Positions 44,882 to 53,604 of a stretch of DNA of 64,000 bases are shown here, in pieces. The position numbers were made by a program, and so were the translations under genes. The notes below the pieces were generated by a model. That model was not told the DNA's origin. It saw only the letters and a program-made list of their open reading frames with translations, and did no database searches. How positions within the stretch are numbered: the stretch's first letter is position 1; every line of letters begins with the position of its first letter. The stretch lies in contig NZ_QKMF01000006.1 of assembly GCF_003208435.1 (NCBI RefSeq), positions 124,001 to 188,000 on the forward strand, in the 5' to 3' direction. This DNA comes from Pelagimonas varians (GTDB lineage Bacteria; Pseudomonadota; Alphaproteobacteria; Rhodobacterales; Rhodobacteraceae).

Positions 44882-45706
44882 ATGCTAGACGCCGCAAAGA
44901 CCGACGAGACCCTGCTTGAGGTCAATAATATCGAGGTGATCTACAACCATGTGATCCTCGTCCTGAAGGGCGTAAGCCTGAATGTGAAAAAGGGCGGCAT
45001 CACCGCCTTGCTGGGCGGCAATGGCGCTGGCAAAACCACGACGCTGAAGGCGATTTCGAACCTGCTTCATTCCGAACGGGGCGAAGTCACCAAAGGATCG
45101 ATCATCTACAAGGGCGAACGCGTTCAGGATCTGGATCCCGCCACTTTGGTGAAAAGGGGTGTCATTCAGGTCATGGAAGGTCGCCATTGCTTTGAGCACC
45201 TCACCGTCGAAGAAAACCTGCTGACCGGTGCTTATACCCGCAAGGCCAGCAAGGGTGAAATCGATGCGGATTTGCAAATGGTCTATGACTATTTCCCACG
45301 CCTCAAAGAACGACGCAAATCGCAGGCTGGCTATACCTCTGGCGGTGAACAGCAGATGGTTGCGATTGGCCGTGCCTTGATGTCCCGACCTGATACGGTC
45401 TTGCTGGATGAACCTTCTATGGGTTTGGCTCCTCAACTGGTGGAACAGATTTTTGAAATCGTGAAATCGGTAAACGAGAAAGAAGGCGTGTCCTTTTTAT
45501 TGGCCGAACAGAACACCAACGTTGCCCTGAAATATGCCCACTTTGGCTATATCTTGGAAAACGGACGCGTTGTTATGGACGGTCCTGCCTCCGAATTGCG
45601 CGAAAACCCGGATGTAAAGGAATTCTATCTGGGTGTGTCCGATGAGGGGCGCAAAAGCTTTCGCGATGTGCGTAGTTATCGCCGCCGCAAGCGGTGGCTG
45701 GCGTAA
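44882..45706 (+). CDS. livF: Liv-type ABC transporter ATP-binding protein (LivF)
   Basis: A 274-residue ATPase, partner of LivG. Walker A GGNGAGKTT is near residue 46, the signature is reduced to TSGGEQQMVAIGRAL, and Walker B is VLLDEPSMGLAP. The C-terminal extension after ENPDVKEFYLGVS is basic (RRRKRWLA) and longer than in E. coli LivF. It is followed by a 63-residue orphan after 62 nt. Confidence 0.92.
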   Translation: MLDAAKTDETLLEVNNIEVIYNHVILVLKGVSLNVKKGGITALLGGNGAGKTTTLKAISNLLHSERGEVTKGSIIYKGERVQDLDPATLVKRGVIQVMEGRHCFEHLTVEENLLTGAYTRKASKGEIDADLQMVYDYFPRLKERRKSQAGYTSGGEQQMVAIGRALMSRPDTVLLDEPSMGLAPQLVEQIFEIVKSVNEKEGVSFLLAEQNTNVALKYAHFGYILENGRVVMDGPASELRENPDVKEFYLGVSDEGRKSFRDVRSYRRRKRWLA

Positions 45707-45768
45707 CCTTTCGCAATCCAAACCAATTCTAAACTTGATGCCATTGCAACCTTTTGAGGAGGCCAAGC

Positions 45769-45960
45769 GTGTTTAAACGCTTTCAAAACTGCTTTGCCCA
45801 AGAGGGCGGTCTTGCTTGCGAGATACGCACCGGAAAACGGTTTGCGATGGCGGTCTTGCGTAAGACAAATGGTGGCTTGGTAGAATACCGGACCGCTCAA
45901 GAAACAGCACTTCCGTCCCTGAACCGACAGACCCCAAGTGATAAATGGAGGGTGGCATGA
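45769..45960 (+). CDS. 63-residue orphan, coupled to the ligase-like gene
   Basis: Starts with GTG at 45769, with AGGAGG 6 nt upstream, and overlaps the next gene by 4 nt (ATGA). The product is small, basic and soluble, with two cysteines and no recognised motif. The strong initiation site and overlap support a real gene. It may be a leader peptide or a small partner of the ligase-like protein. Confidence 0.6.
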   Translation: MFKRFQNCFAQEGGLACEIRTGKRFAMAVLRKTNGGLVEYRTAQETALPSLNRQTPSDKWRVA

Positions 45961-47129
45961 GCACCTATTTTGACGCTTTAGAAACCCGCAGCCAAGATGA
46001 ACGCGAAACCGCGCAGCTGTCGGCTTTAAACGCACAGTTGGCCCGTAACGGGATGGAGCCAGTTGACGCTCTGTCTCAACTCTCTGGGTTGCCCGTGTTG
46101 CGCAAGGCGGACCTTGTGGCACGTCAGGCCGAAAACCCGCCTTTTGGTGGCTTGCCAGTGTCCAATCTGGCCCATGTATTCCAAAGCCCCGGCCCGATCT
46201 ATGAACCCGGTGGGATCAGCCATGACTGGTGGCGTATGGGGCGGTTTTTGCACGCCTGTGGCATCGGCAAAAACGACATCGTTCAAAACTGTTTTGGCTA
46301 TCATCTGACGCCCGCAGGAATGATTTTCGAAAGCGGCGCGCGCGCGGTGGGGGCCGCTGTTTTACCTGCTGGTATCGGGCAAACCGAACTGCAGGCGCGC
46401 GCTGCCCATGATGTGGGGATTACAGCCTATGCTGGCACGCCTGACTATCTCAAGATCATCCTTGAGAAAGCCGATGAGCTGGGCCTTGAGCTGAAAATTA
46501 CCCGCGCAGCCGTTGGCGGTGGCGCTCTCTTCCCGTCGCTCAGACAGTATTATGCCGATCGCGGGATCGACTGTTTGCAGTGTTATGCCACCGCCGATCT
46601 CGGCAATATCGCCTATGAAAGCCCGTCGATGGAGGGGATGATTGTTGATGAAAACGTCATCGTTGAAATCGTCACACCGGGCACCGGCGATCCTGTGGCT
46701 CCTGGCGAAGTAGGTGAAGTTGTGGTGACAACGCTCAACCCGGACTACCCGCTGATCCGGTTTGCCACTGGCGATCTAAGTGCCGTTCTTGAGGGCTCTA
46801 GCCCGTGCGGCCGCACCAACATGCGTATCAAGGGGTGGATGGGCCGTGCCGATCAAACCACCAAGATCAAAGGCATGTTTGTTCGGCCCGAGCAAGTGGC
46901 GCAATTGGTTGCGAAGCACGATGACATCGCCCGCGCCCGCGTCGTCGCGTCTCGCGAAGGCGAAATGGACGTGATGACCGTCCGAATCGAAACAGCAGCG
47001 GGCAATGCAGCCGTTTTCGAAAAGTCGGTGTCCGAGTTGCTCAAGCTTAAAGGCAAGGTCGAGCTGGTCGAAATCGGCGGATTGCCGCGCGATGGGCTGG
47101 TTATCGAAGACACGCGCACCTACGACTGA
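45957..47129 (+). CDS. Phenylacetate-CoA-ligase-like adenylation protein with altered P-loop
   Basis: A 390-residue protein of the PaaK type, judged from its length, DCLQCYATADLGNIAYES near 207-224 and the C-terminal GRADQTTKIKGMFVRPEQV. The usual phosphate loop (SSGTTGKP in PaaK) is replaced by FQSPGPIYEPGG near residue 72, losing the Thr-rich turn, so CoA-ligase activity is uncertain. I start at ATG 45957 with GGAGG upstream. It lies at the end of the acyl-CoA synthetase and Liv cluster, giving two adenylate-forming proteins around one importer. It may activate a different acid or act as a sensor. Confidence 0.8.
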   Translation: MSTYFDALETRSQDERETAQLSALNAQLARNGMEPVDALSQLSGLPVLRKADLVARQAENPPFGGLPVSNLAHVFQSPGPIYEPGGISHDWWRMGRFLHACGIGKNDIVQNCFGYHLTPAGMIFESGARAVGAAVLPAGIGQTELQARAAHDVGITAYAGTPDYLKIILEKADELGLELKITRAAVGGGALFPSLRQYYADRGIDCLQCYATADLGNIAYESPSMEGMIVDENVIVEIVTPGTGDPVAPGEVGEVVVTTLNPDYPLIRFATGDLSAVLEGSSPCGRTNMRIKGWMGRADQTTKIKGMFVRPEQVAQLVAKHDDIARARVVASREGEMDVMTVRIETAAGNAAVFEKSVSELLKLKGKVELVEIGGLPRDGLVIEDTRTYD

Positions 47130-47186
47130 TATTCCCCCTTGCCCGAGGTCTAACGCTGGTTAGGCTTTGGGAACGGGAGGAATTTT

Positions 47187-48845
47187 ATGCGTATTTCCAT
47201 CATTTCCATGATCGCCGCGCTCATTTCAAACGGCGCTTTTGCGGCCGGTGACGCCCTTGTCATCGGCAACAGCCAATACGATGCCATCCAGACTTTTTTT
47301 GGGGCTGCCCGAATGAATGTTGCCGCCGAGGCGCTGCGCAACAAAGGTTTGGATGTGACTGAAATTCAAGACGCATCTTCAGACGAAATGCGCCTTGGCT
47401 TTGCTGATTTTCTTGAAGAATTGGAAGACACCGATAGCCCGGTTGTTGTTCTACTGGCTGGTGCATTTGTTCACGGTTCTGGCGGGGCGTATTTGTTGCC
47501 GGTCGGCGATCAAGACACAGCGGGTGCGGCGCAGGTCCTGACGCGGGCATTCCCTCTGGATGCCGCTTTGACGGTGCTGGAACGCTATCCGGGACGCGGC
47601 TTTTTGGTTCTGGGGGAAACACCGGTTGATCTGGAGCTGGGGGCGTTTCTGAAGCCCGGCGCTGGCAGTTTTGATGTGCCCACTGGCGTAACGGTCATTC
47701 GCGGCCCTGCCACAGACATCGTGCATTTTGCGACGCAAGAGCTGACAAACGAAGACCGGTTGGTGGTGCGATCAGCCAGTGAATACGGTCTCGAAGTGCA
47801 AGGATATGCACCGCGCGACCATGTTGTGTTGCGTTCGGACGAAGTGGTGCTGCGCGACGTGGCTCCGCTGCCGAAAGTTGACCCAAAAGCAGACGAAGCG
47901 GCATGGTCATTGGCGCAAAAAGCAGATGATGCCGAAGGATACCAAACGTATTTGGAGGGGTTTGAGGAGGGGGCATTTGCCTCTGCGGCGCGGCAGCGTT
48001 TAACCGCCATCAAGACAGAGCCACATTATGCACAGCGCCGCGCAGAAGAGGCACTGGCCTTGGGCCGCGATGCCCGACGAAAGATTCAGCGCGATCTGAC
48101 CATTCTGGGCCATGACCCCCGTGGGATTGACGGGATTTTTGGGCCAGGGTCACGCAAGGCGATTGGTCAGTGGCAAGGGTCCATTGGCGAAGCATCGACA
48201 ACTTATCTGACCGGCACGCAGATTGGGAAACTTGCTCAGGCGGCGGAAAAACGGGCCAATGAGTTGGAACAAGAAGCTGAACAGCGCCGTGCCAATCAGG
48301 TTAAAGCAGACCATGCGCTTTGGGCCGAGGTTGAGGCGCAGGGATCCGAAGTGTCGATTCGCAACTATCTGGCGCAATACCCGGACGGGCAACATGCCAA
48401 TGAGGCACGCAAATTGCTGCGTGCGATCGAAAAGCAGCGTGGGGGCCGTGCCGCCGCCGCCGATCAGCGCGCATGGAGCGAGGCACGGAATGCGGACACT
48501 GTGGCTGCCCTGCGGGGCTATATGGAAACGCGTCCCGAAGGGGCTTTTGCGGCCGAAGCGCAGGCCCGAATCGATGACTTGCAACGACTCTCGAAAGAAG
48601 AACACATTCGCGAACAGGCTCTTTCGGAAGAGCAGGCATTGGGTTTGAATCCTGTCGCGCGGCAATTGGCCGAGGCGCGTCTGGCCAAGTTGAATATGAA
48701 TCCTGGAAAAGTGGACGGCGTTTTCGACAAGCAGACGCGCAATGCCATCCGCCGCTACCAGCAAGCGCATGGCTTGCGGGTGTCGGGGTTCTTGGACGAA
48801 CAAACCGTGGTGCAATTGCTGGCAGGAACATTGTTGGGGCGCTAA
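47187..48845 (+). CDS. Exported pseudo-caspase with three repeats and two peptidoglycan-binding domains
   Basis: The protein has 552 residues. A signal peptide ends near AFAAG (residue 20), and the mature start DALVIGNSQYD is the first strand of the caspase-like (peptidase C14) fold. Where active members have SGHG, this one has AGAFVHG (about 91-97), and where they have DAC it has LGET (142-145), so both catalytic residues seem lost. Two PG_binding_1 domains are seen (about 292-330 and 487-546; GIDGIFGPGSRKAI; KVDGVFDKQTRNAI). Three 36-residue repeats start at W240, W379 and W430. A periplasmic scaffold bound to peptidoglycan is likely. It lies 57 nt after the ligase-like gene. Confidence 0.75.
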   Translation: MRISIISMIAALISNGAFAAGDALVIGNSQYDAIQTFFGAARMNVAAEALRNKGLDVTEIQDASSDEMRLGFADFLEELEDTDSPVVVLLAGAFVHGSGGAYLLPVGDQDTAGAAQVLTRAFPLDAALTVLERYPGRGFLVLGETPVDLELGAFLKPGAGSFDVPTGVTVIRGPATDIVHFATQELTNEDRLVVRSASEYGLEVQGYAPRDHVVLRSDEVVLRDVAPLPKVDPKADEAAWSLAQKADDAEGYQTYLEGFEEGAFASAARQRLTAIKTEPHYAQRRAEEALALGRDARRKIQRDLTILGHDPRGIDGIFGPGSRKAIGQWQGSIGEASTTYLTGTQIGKLAQAAEKRANELEQEAEQRRANQVKADHALWAEVEAQGSEVSIRNYLAQYPDGQHANEARKLLRAIEKQRGGRAAAADQRAWSEARNADTVAALRGYMETRPEGAFAAEAQARIDDLQRLSKEEHIREQALSEEQALGLNPVARQLAEARLAKLNMNPGKVDGVFDKQTRNAIRRYQQAHGLRVSGFLDEQTVVQLLAGTLLGR

Positions 48846-48876
48846 GCCCCATCATTTATGCATTGGTCCCGCGCAC

Positions 48877-48913
48877 AAAAAAACCGCAGACACGAAGTCT
48901 GCGGTTTTTTAAA
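48877..48913. terminator. Bidirectional intrinsic terminator
   Basis: AAACCGCAGAC and GTCTGCGGTTT form a perfect 11-bp stem with a 5-nt loop (ACGAA), flanked by A-run and T-run. It can end both the plus-strand pseudo-caspase transcript and the minus-strand rpmJ transcript. Confidence 0.9.
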
Positions 48914-48951
48914 GCTTCCCATCAGATGGGATGTCCGATCAACCGACCAAA

Positions 48952-49077
48952 TTAACCTTGGCGGGCTTTGAACCGGCGCTGCGTCTTGTTGATGACGTAT
49001 ACGCGGCCCTTACGGCGCACAACGCGGCAGTCGCGGTGGCGATTCTTGAGCGAACGGAGCGAGTTAGCGACCTTCAT
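48952..49077 (-). CDS. rpmJ: Ribosomal protein bL36, zinc-independent form
   Basis: A 41-residue basic protein of the large ribosomal subunit. The sequence [20 protein letters not shown] with later [16 protein letters not shown] is the alphaproteobacterial bL36. Only one Cys (residue 17) remains of the zinc-binding set, so this is the zinc-independent form. AGGAGAG lies 6 nt before the ATG. The gene is between a bidirectional terminator and a tRNA gene. Confidence 0.93.
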   Translation of the reverse strand: MKVANSLRSLKNRHRDCRVVRRKGRVYVINKTQRRFKARQG

Positions 49078-49163
49078 GATGGTCTCTCCTCTATCGCGGC
49101 GCGCGAGCGCCAGTGTTGTTGCTGCCCAGTGGTCCGCTACGAACCAAAAGGCGGTGAAATCCA

Positions 49164-49238
49164 TGGTGGGCGATACTGGGATCGAACCAGTGACCCCTTC
49201 GATGTCAACGAAGTGCTCTACCGCTGAGCTAATCACCC
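49164..49238 (-). tRNA. tRNA-Val (anticodon GAC)
   Basis: The minus strand folds into a full cloverleaf: acceptor GGGTGAT with ATCGCCC, D arm with AGCTCAGCGGTAGAGC, anticodon stem CTTCG/CGAAG with loop TTGACAT, and T arm with GGTTCGATCC. The anticodon GAC reads GUC/GUU valine codons. The 3' CCA is encoded. Confidence 0.93.
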
Positions 49239-49387
49239 ATATGGCCTGCGTAAAAATCTTTGCCCCGACAATGTTTCGGGACGCTTACCAATACGCCGGT
49301 TCGGGGTCTATAAAAGGAGTCGGTGTAAGTATCAAGGGCTTTTGATAAAGGAATTTTTCAGGCTATGTTTGGGACAAAGGAAACTCG

Positions 49388-50248
49388 ATGCCCAGCACCT
49401 CTTATCACATGCATTTGCCAGATGTTGCTACATCCTGCGTTGTATTCGCCTCGCCGCACAGTGGCAGTGACTATCCGTGGACGTTTTTGCGTAGCACCGT
49501 TCTGGATGCGCTGACGATTCGATCTTCAGAGGATGCGTTTGTAGACAGGCTTTTTGACTGTGTTCCACAATTTGGGGCGGCCTTTTTAGAGGCAGGGGCC
49601 CCGCGCGCGTACATCGATCTGAATCGCGCCTGTGATGAACTGGATCCTGCCTTGATCGAAGGGGTTCGAAAGGCGGGAAACAACCCGCGTGTGGCCTCTG
49701 GCCTTGGGGTTGTGCCGCGGGTGGTTGCGCATGGTCGGGCAATTTATCACGGAAAGATTTCGCGCAACGAGGCGGATATGCGAATCGACCGAATTTGGAA
49801 GCCCTACCATGACCGGCTTGCAGCTTTGCTGGACCACTCTCGTGAGCAATTTGGCAGCTCGATTCTGCTGGACTGCCATTCAATGCCGCACGAGGCTGTC
49901 AGGCACACCCGCCACAAAGGCGCACCGCCGCAAATTGTAATCGGGGACCGGTTCGGTGCATCCGCCGCGCCAGAGGTTGTGGAACAAGTCGAAGCAGCCT
50001 TTGAGCGCGCGGGCCTGCGGGTTGCCCGAAATGCGCCTTTTGCCGGAGCATACACGACGCAGCAATATGGACGTCCGTCGCAATCCCAGCACGCCATTCA
50101 AATCGAGATTGACCGGTCAATTTATATGGACGAGGCATCTGTGCGTCCCAACAGCAATTTCAAGCCGTTTTGCAAGCTGTTGCGTGGCGTTATTGCAGAT
50201 CTGGTTGTGATCGGACAAAGGCCATCCAGGGCGCTGGCCGCAGAATAG
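49388..50248 (+). CDS. N-formylglutamate amidohydrolase family protein
   Basis: A 286-residue hydrolase of the FGase family, which removes the formyl group from N-formyl-glutamate at the end of one histidine degradation route. Metal-site patterns are FASPHSGSDYP (about 20-30), SSEDAFVDRLF, DLNRACDELD and LLDCHSMP. No hut genes are nearby. Many Rhodobacterales carry extra paralogues of unknown substrate, so the exact reaction is uncertain. Confidence 0.85.
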   Translation: MPSTSYHMHLPDVATSCVVFASPHSGSDYPWTFLRSTVLDALTIRSSEDAFVDRLFDCVPQFGAAFLEAGAPRAYIDLNRACDELDPALIEGVRKAGNNPRVASGLGVVPRVVAHGRAIYHGKISRNEADMRIDRIWKPYHDRLAALLDHSREQFGSSILLDCHSMPHEAVRHTRHKGAPPQIVIGDRFGASAAPEVVEQVEAAFERAGLRVARNAPFAGAYTTQQYGRPSQSQHAIQIEIDRSIYMDEASVRPNSNFKPFCKLLRGVIADLVVIGQRPSRALAAE

Positions 50249-50252
50249 CTGC

Positions 50253-51248
50253 TTATTGCAATATCCTGTCTAAGGCTGCGTTCAGGGGCGCGGGATCAGC
50301 AATTTGCAGTCGCACCGGAACAACCAGCACTTTGGTTCGGAAATCTTGGGGCAGGCGCACCGCGTCTTTTTCCGTGGTGACCAGCTGCGCGCCGTGTAGT
50401 TTGGCGTCTGCCTCCAGCCGTGTTAGCAACGCGGGGGTCAAGGGTTGGTGGTCTGACAATGCTTCGGCCCGTTTGAGGTCAGCTCCGAGGCCGCGCAAAG
50501 TTGCAAAGAACTTCTCGGGATGTCCGATCCCTGCAAAGGCCAGCGCCGGCAGGTCTTGCCAATCCATCCCCGTCTGCAGCGGTTCCAGATTGCCTGTCAT
50601 GTGCGGTACAGTGATCGCATTCCCCCAGATTGCGGTAAAACGGGTTTGAGCGGTCTTGGAGCCAATAGACAAGACAAGATCGGCGCGGAGCATACCGCTC
50701 GCTACCGGCTCACGCAGCGGACCGGCAGGCAGGCATCTGCCATTGCCAAATCCGGCCACCGCATCAACTGTCACAAGGGTCAGATCTTTGTGAACCGACG
50801 GGTTTTGCATCCCATCGTCCAATACAACCACCTGCGCGCCCGCCACTTGCGCTGCGGCGACGCCAGCTGCGCGGTCGCGAGACACCCATGCGGGGGTGAA
50901 AGCGGCAATCAGCAGCGGCTCGTCGCCGGTTTCATCCGCCGTATGGCGGAGCGGATCTACTTGCACCGGACCTGCCAGAGAACCGCCATAGCCGCGCGAC
51001 ACTACGTGAACCGTGAGCCCGCGTTCGATCAGCATTTGTACCAGCGCAATAACTGTCGGTGTTTTTCCGGTGCCCCCTGCATTGATGTTGCCCACACAGA
51101 TCACCGGAATATCCGCGTGAAGCTGCGCAGGTTTTGCAACTCTGCGCGCCGTTGCTTGGGCGGTCAATCGGGCCAATGGGGACAGAAGTCGGGCTATTAT
51201 TGCCGGGGCGGCGGGTGGCGTTTGCCAAAAACGGGGGGGGCGCATCAC
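50253..51248 (-). CDS. lpxK: Tetraacyldisaccharide 4'-kinase
   Basis: Phosphorylates the 4' position of the lipid A precursor at the inner membrane. It has 331 residues with the unusual P-loop region [18 protein letters not shown] near residue 52 and [11 protein letters not shown] near 140, both LpxK marks. It overlaps waaA by 4 nt, so lipid A phosphorylation and Kdo transfer are produced together. Confidence 0.93.
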   Translation of the reverse strand: MMRPPRFWQTPPAAPAIIARLLSPLARLTAQATARRVAKPAQLHADIPVICVGNINAGGTGKTPTVIALVQMLIERGLTVHVVSRGYGGSLAGPVQVDPLRHTADETGDEPLLIAAFTPAWVSRDRAAGVAAAQVAGAQVVVLDDGMQNPSVHKDLTLVTVDAVAGFGNGRCLPAGPLREPVASGMLRADLVLSIGSKTAQTRFTAIWGNAITVPHMTGNLEPLQTGMDWQDLPALAFAGIGHPEKFFATLRGLGADLKRAEALSDHQPLTPALLTRLEADAKLHGAQLVTTEKDAVRLPQDFRTKVLVVPVRLQIADPAPLNAALDRILQ

Positions 51249-52462
51249 GGCTCTCCTGTGTCATCAAGATGTGCGCAGATCTCGGACAAGACCGCGTCGA
51301 CAAGGGCGGCCCCTGAAGACACCAGATCCCATCCGGCATGAGCCATGGCTGCCGCTTGATCCGGTGCGATCAAATGGGACACGGCCGCAGCCAGACTGTC
51401 AGTATCACGGACAATCCGCGCAGCCCCGGCATCAACCAATCGCGAATAGGAATCCACATGATGTCCGACATTTGGCCCGTATAATATCGCTGACCCCAAG
51501 GCCGCCGCGACATAGGGATTTTGCCCTCCATGGCCATGCGTCAGCGATCCCCCCAGAAAGACCAGAGGTGCAAGCCGATACCAAAGGCCGATGTCCTCAA
51601 CCCCTTCGGTGATCAGAACCTGAGTATGCTCGCCCGGTGTTTCGCCTTGGTCCCAATTGCACAGGCGCATTTGCAGTGCATCGGCTTCGGCGATCATGCG
51701 CGGTGCGTCTTCTTCGCGGGCTGGGACCAGTATCAACAGCAACCGGTGTGCCAGACGCGAAGTCATGCGGTGGGCGCGCAGAACATCGCTGGCCTCGTCG
51801 GCTTGCAGCCCCGAGGCCAGCCAAATGGGACGTCCAGCAAGGCGCGCTGTTAGTTCAAGATGGGTCTGTTCATCGCAATTGGGGGGCGGATCAGTATCGA
51901 TCAGCGGCCCCTTTTTTAACAAGCGATCCCGATCCACACCCAAGCGGCGCAGACGGCGGTTGGCACGCGCATCAACCGTATAAAAGCTGTCAAACAGTGT
52001 CAGTGTCGGCGGGCCGGGGTCTGGCATCCAACGCGGGGCTGGAGTGGTCCAAAGCTGGTCGCGTGCGTCCAGTGCGATCAAATAACTACCTTGGCGCGCC
52101 AAGGCATCCAGCAGCGTCGGGCGCAGCTTGGACCCCGCCCATAGCACGATTTGTGGGCGCAGGGCCTGAATAAAACTAGCGCAATCCGAAGCGTTTTCAG
52201 ATGGAAGGTCACATCTGGTAATGCCGGTCCCGTCTGGCACTGCGCCAGAGGCAAAGAACTGCACTTCGGGTCGCAGGCCAAGGAGCCTTGCGCATAGACT
52301 GGACAGAGCGCGCCCTTGCTCATGGGTTTCTGCATACACCCATACAGTCGGCGCGTCGGGTTTCGGGATAGGTAAATCAGAGTCGAGCTTGGCCGAATGG
52401 CCCATTGCGCCGCCGCGCGTATAGGCCAGATAGGCCGAAAGCGATAGCGCGCGGCGAGACAT
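51245..52462 (-). CDS. waaA: 3-deoxy-D-manno-octulosonic acid (Kdo) transferase
   Basis: A GT30 glycosyltransferase of 405 residues that adds Kdo to lipid IVA on the cytoplasmic face of the inner membrane. The two Rossmann-like halves are seen, with [17 protein letters not shown] in the first and [18 protein letters not shown] in the second (FLGGSL; GGQNP). The N-terminal anchor is short compared with E. coli WaaA. It overlaps lpxK and follows DUF4170 by 4 nt, a usual alphaproteobacterial order. Confidence 0.9.
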   Translation of the reverse strand: MSRRALSLSAYLAYTRGGAMGHSAKLDSDLPIPKPDAPTVWVYAETHEQGRALSSLCARLLGLRPEVQFFASGAVPDGTGITRCDLPSENASDCASFIQALRPQIVLWAGSKLRPTLLDALARQGSYLIALDARDQLWTTPAPRWMPDPGPPTLTLFDSFYTVDARANRRLRRLGVDRDRLLKKGPLIDTDPPPNCDEQTHLELTARLAGRPIWLASGLQADEASDVLRAHRMTSRLAHRLLLILVPAREEDAPRMIAEADALQMRLCNWDQGETPGEHTQVLITEGVEDIGLWYRLAPLVFLGGSLTHGHGGQNPYVAAALGSAILYGPNVGHHVDSYSRLVDAGAARIVRDTDSLAAAVSHLIAPDQAAAMAHAGWDLVSSGAALVDAVLSEICAHLDDTGEP

Positions 52463-52466
52463 GGTT

Positions 52467-52706
52467 TTAGCTCAATTCCTCGGTCGAAGAAGCGGATTGT
52501 TCTTCATCGCGCAGGCGGTGCAGGTGGGCGATGAAATAACGCATATGGGCATTGTCTACAGTGCGCTGCGCAGCTGCTTTCCATGCATTAAATGCCGCTT
52601 CGTAATTCGGAAAAATCCCGACAATGTCGATGTCATCGATATTGCGGAACTGTGTGGTCGACGGATCGGTGAGTTCGCCGCCAAAGACGAGGTGGAGCCG
52701 TTGCAT
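52467..52706 (-). CDS. DUF4170 family protein
   Basis: A 79-residue soluble protein (LHLVFGGELTDPST, then IDIVGIFPNYEAAFNAWK) that matches the DUF4170 family found beside waaA in Alphaproteobacteria. Its role is unknown; a link to Kdo or lipid A synthesis is inferred from position only. It is 4 nt upstream of waaA in the same direction. Confidence 0.85.
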   Translation of the reverse strand: MQRLHLVFGGELTDPSTTQFRNIDDIDIVGIFPNYEAAFNAWKAAAQRTVDNAHMRYFIAHLHRLRDEEQSASSTEELS

Positions 52707-52830
52707 GGAAATCCTTCCTAAGCGTTAAGACTGGTCCAGTGATGGGCCGGTTTGTGGCGGGTGTTCGCGGTTGCAGCAAGCCTAATCATCGGACCCGTGG
52801 GGTCAAGCTGTTGGGCGGGGCTGCATCCGT

Positions 52831-53604
52831 TTAACCCAGTTTATCCAAAAATGCCGCGTGCAGCACTGGATTGGCGCCCAAAACCCCATCGGTTTGCGGT
52901 ATTTTGTTGTTGAACTTTAACGCAGCGCCGCGCCGATCGGTCACACGTGCGCCAGCTTCGGACAAGATCAAAGCGCCAGCAGCGATGTCCCATTCCCAGC
53001 TGGGCCGAAAGGTAAACATTGCGTCAAAGCGCCCTTCAGCGACAAGGCTCAGGCGATACGCCAAAGACGGTCGGTGATACCGCGTCATTCCCGGTACACC
53101 TCGGGGCCAAAATCGCGGATCGACGCTTGGCTTGGTGGCCAGGACATTTGCGTTGTCAGGGCTTTGCTGATGTCCAACAGACATCGGGCTGCTGTTGATC
53201 CGCGCGCCATTGCCCAATGACGCGCTGTAGACCTTGTTCAACATCGGCAGGTAGACCACGGCAGCAACCGGTATCCCGTCTTCTACCACCGCCATCGAAT
53301 GCGACCATGTTTTGCCGCCTTCGATAAAAGACCTTGTGCCATCGATCGGGTCAATGACAAACACCCGTTTCGCCGTCAGGCGATCCGCTGAATCGGTGCT
53401 TTCTTCAGACAGCCATCCATAGTCGGGACGGGCAGTGCGCAACACGTCTTCGAACATATCATTGACGGCCAGATCGGCAGCTGTGACCGGCCCGGCTCCA
53501 TCGGGTTTGTCTTGCACATCCAGCGCACCACCGACAAAGCCGCGAGCCAGTTCGCCTGCTTGCAATGCGGTCTCAATCAATAAGGTCAGATCACTCGCCG
53601 GCAA
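52831..53604 (-). CDS. cysQ: 3'(2'),5'-bisphosphate nucleotidase / inositol monophosphatase family
   Basis: A 257-residue metal-dependent phosphatase. The motifs are EESTDS (first metal ligand), DPIDGTRSFIEGG near 91-103, and WDIAAGALILSEAG near 215. CysQ converts adenosine 3',5'-bisphosphate to AMP during sulfate assimilation, and the family cannot be split from inositol phosphatases with certainty. It overlaps the pmbA stop by 14 nt. The waaA group continues downstream after a 124-nt gap. Confidence 0.8.
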   Translation of the reverse strand: MPASDLTLLIETALQAGELARGFVGGALDVQDKPDGAGPVTAADLAVNDMFEDVLRTARPDYGWLSEESTDSADRLTAKRVFVIDPIDGTRSFIEGGKTWSHSMAVVEDGIPVAAVVYLPMLNKVYSASLGNGARINSSPMSVGHQQSPDNANVLATKPSVDPRFWPRGVPGMTRYHRPSLAYRLSLVAEGRFDAMFTFRPSWEWDIAAGALILSEAGARVTDRRGAALKFNNKIPQTDGVLGANPVLHAAFLDKLG

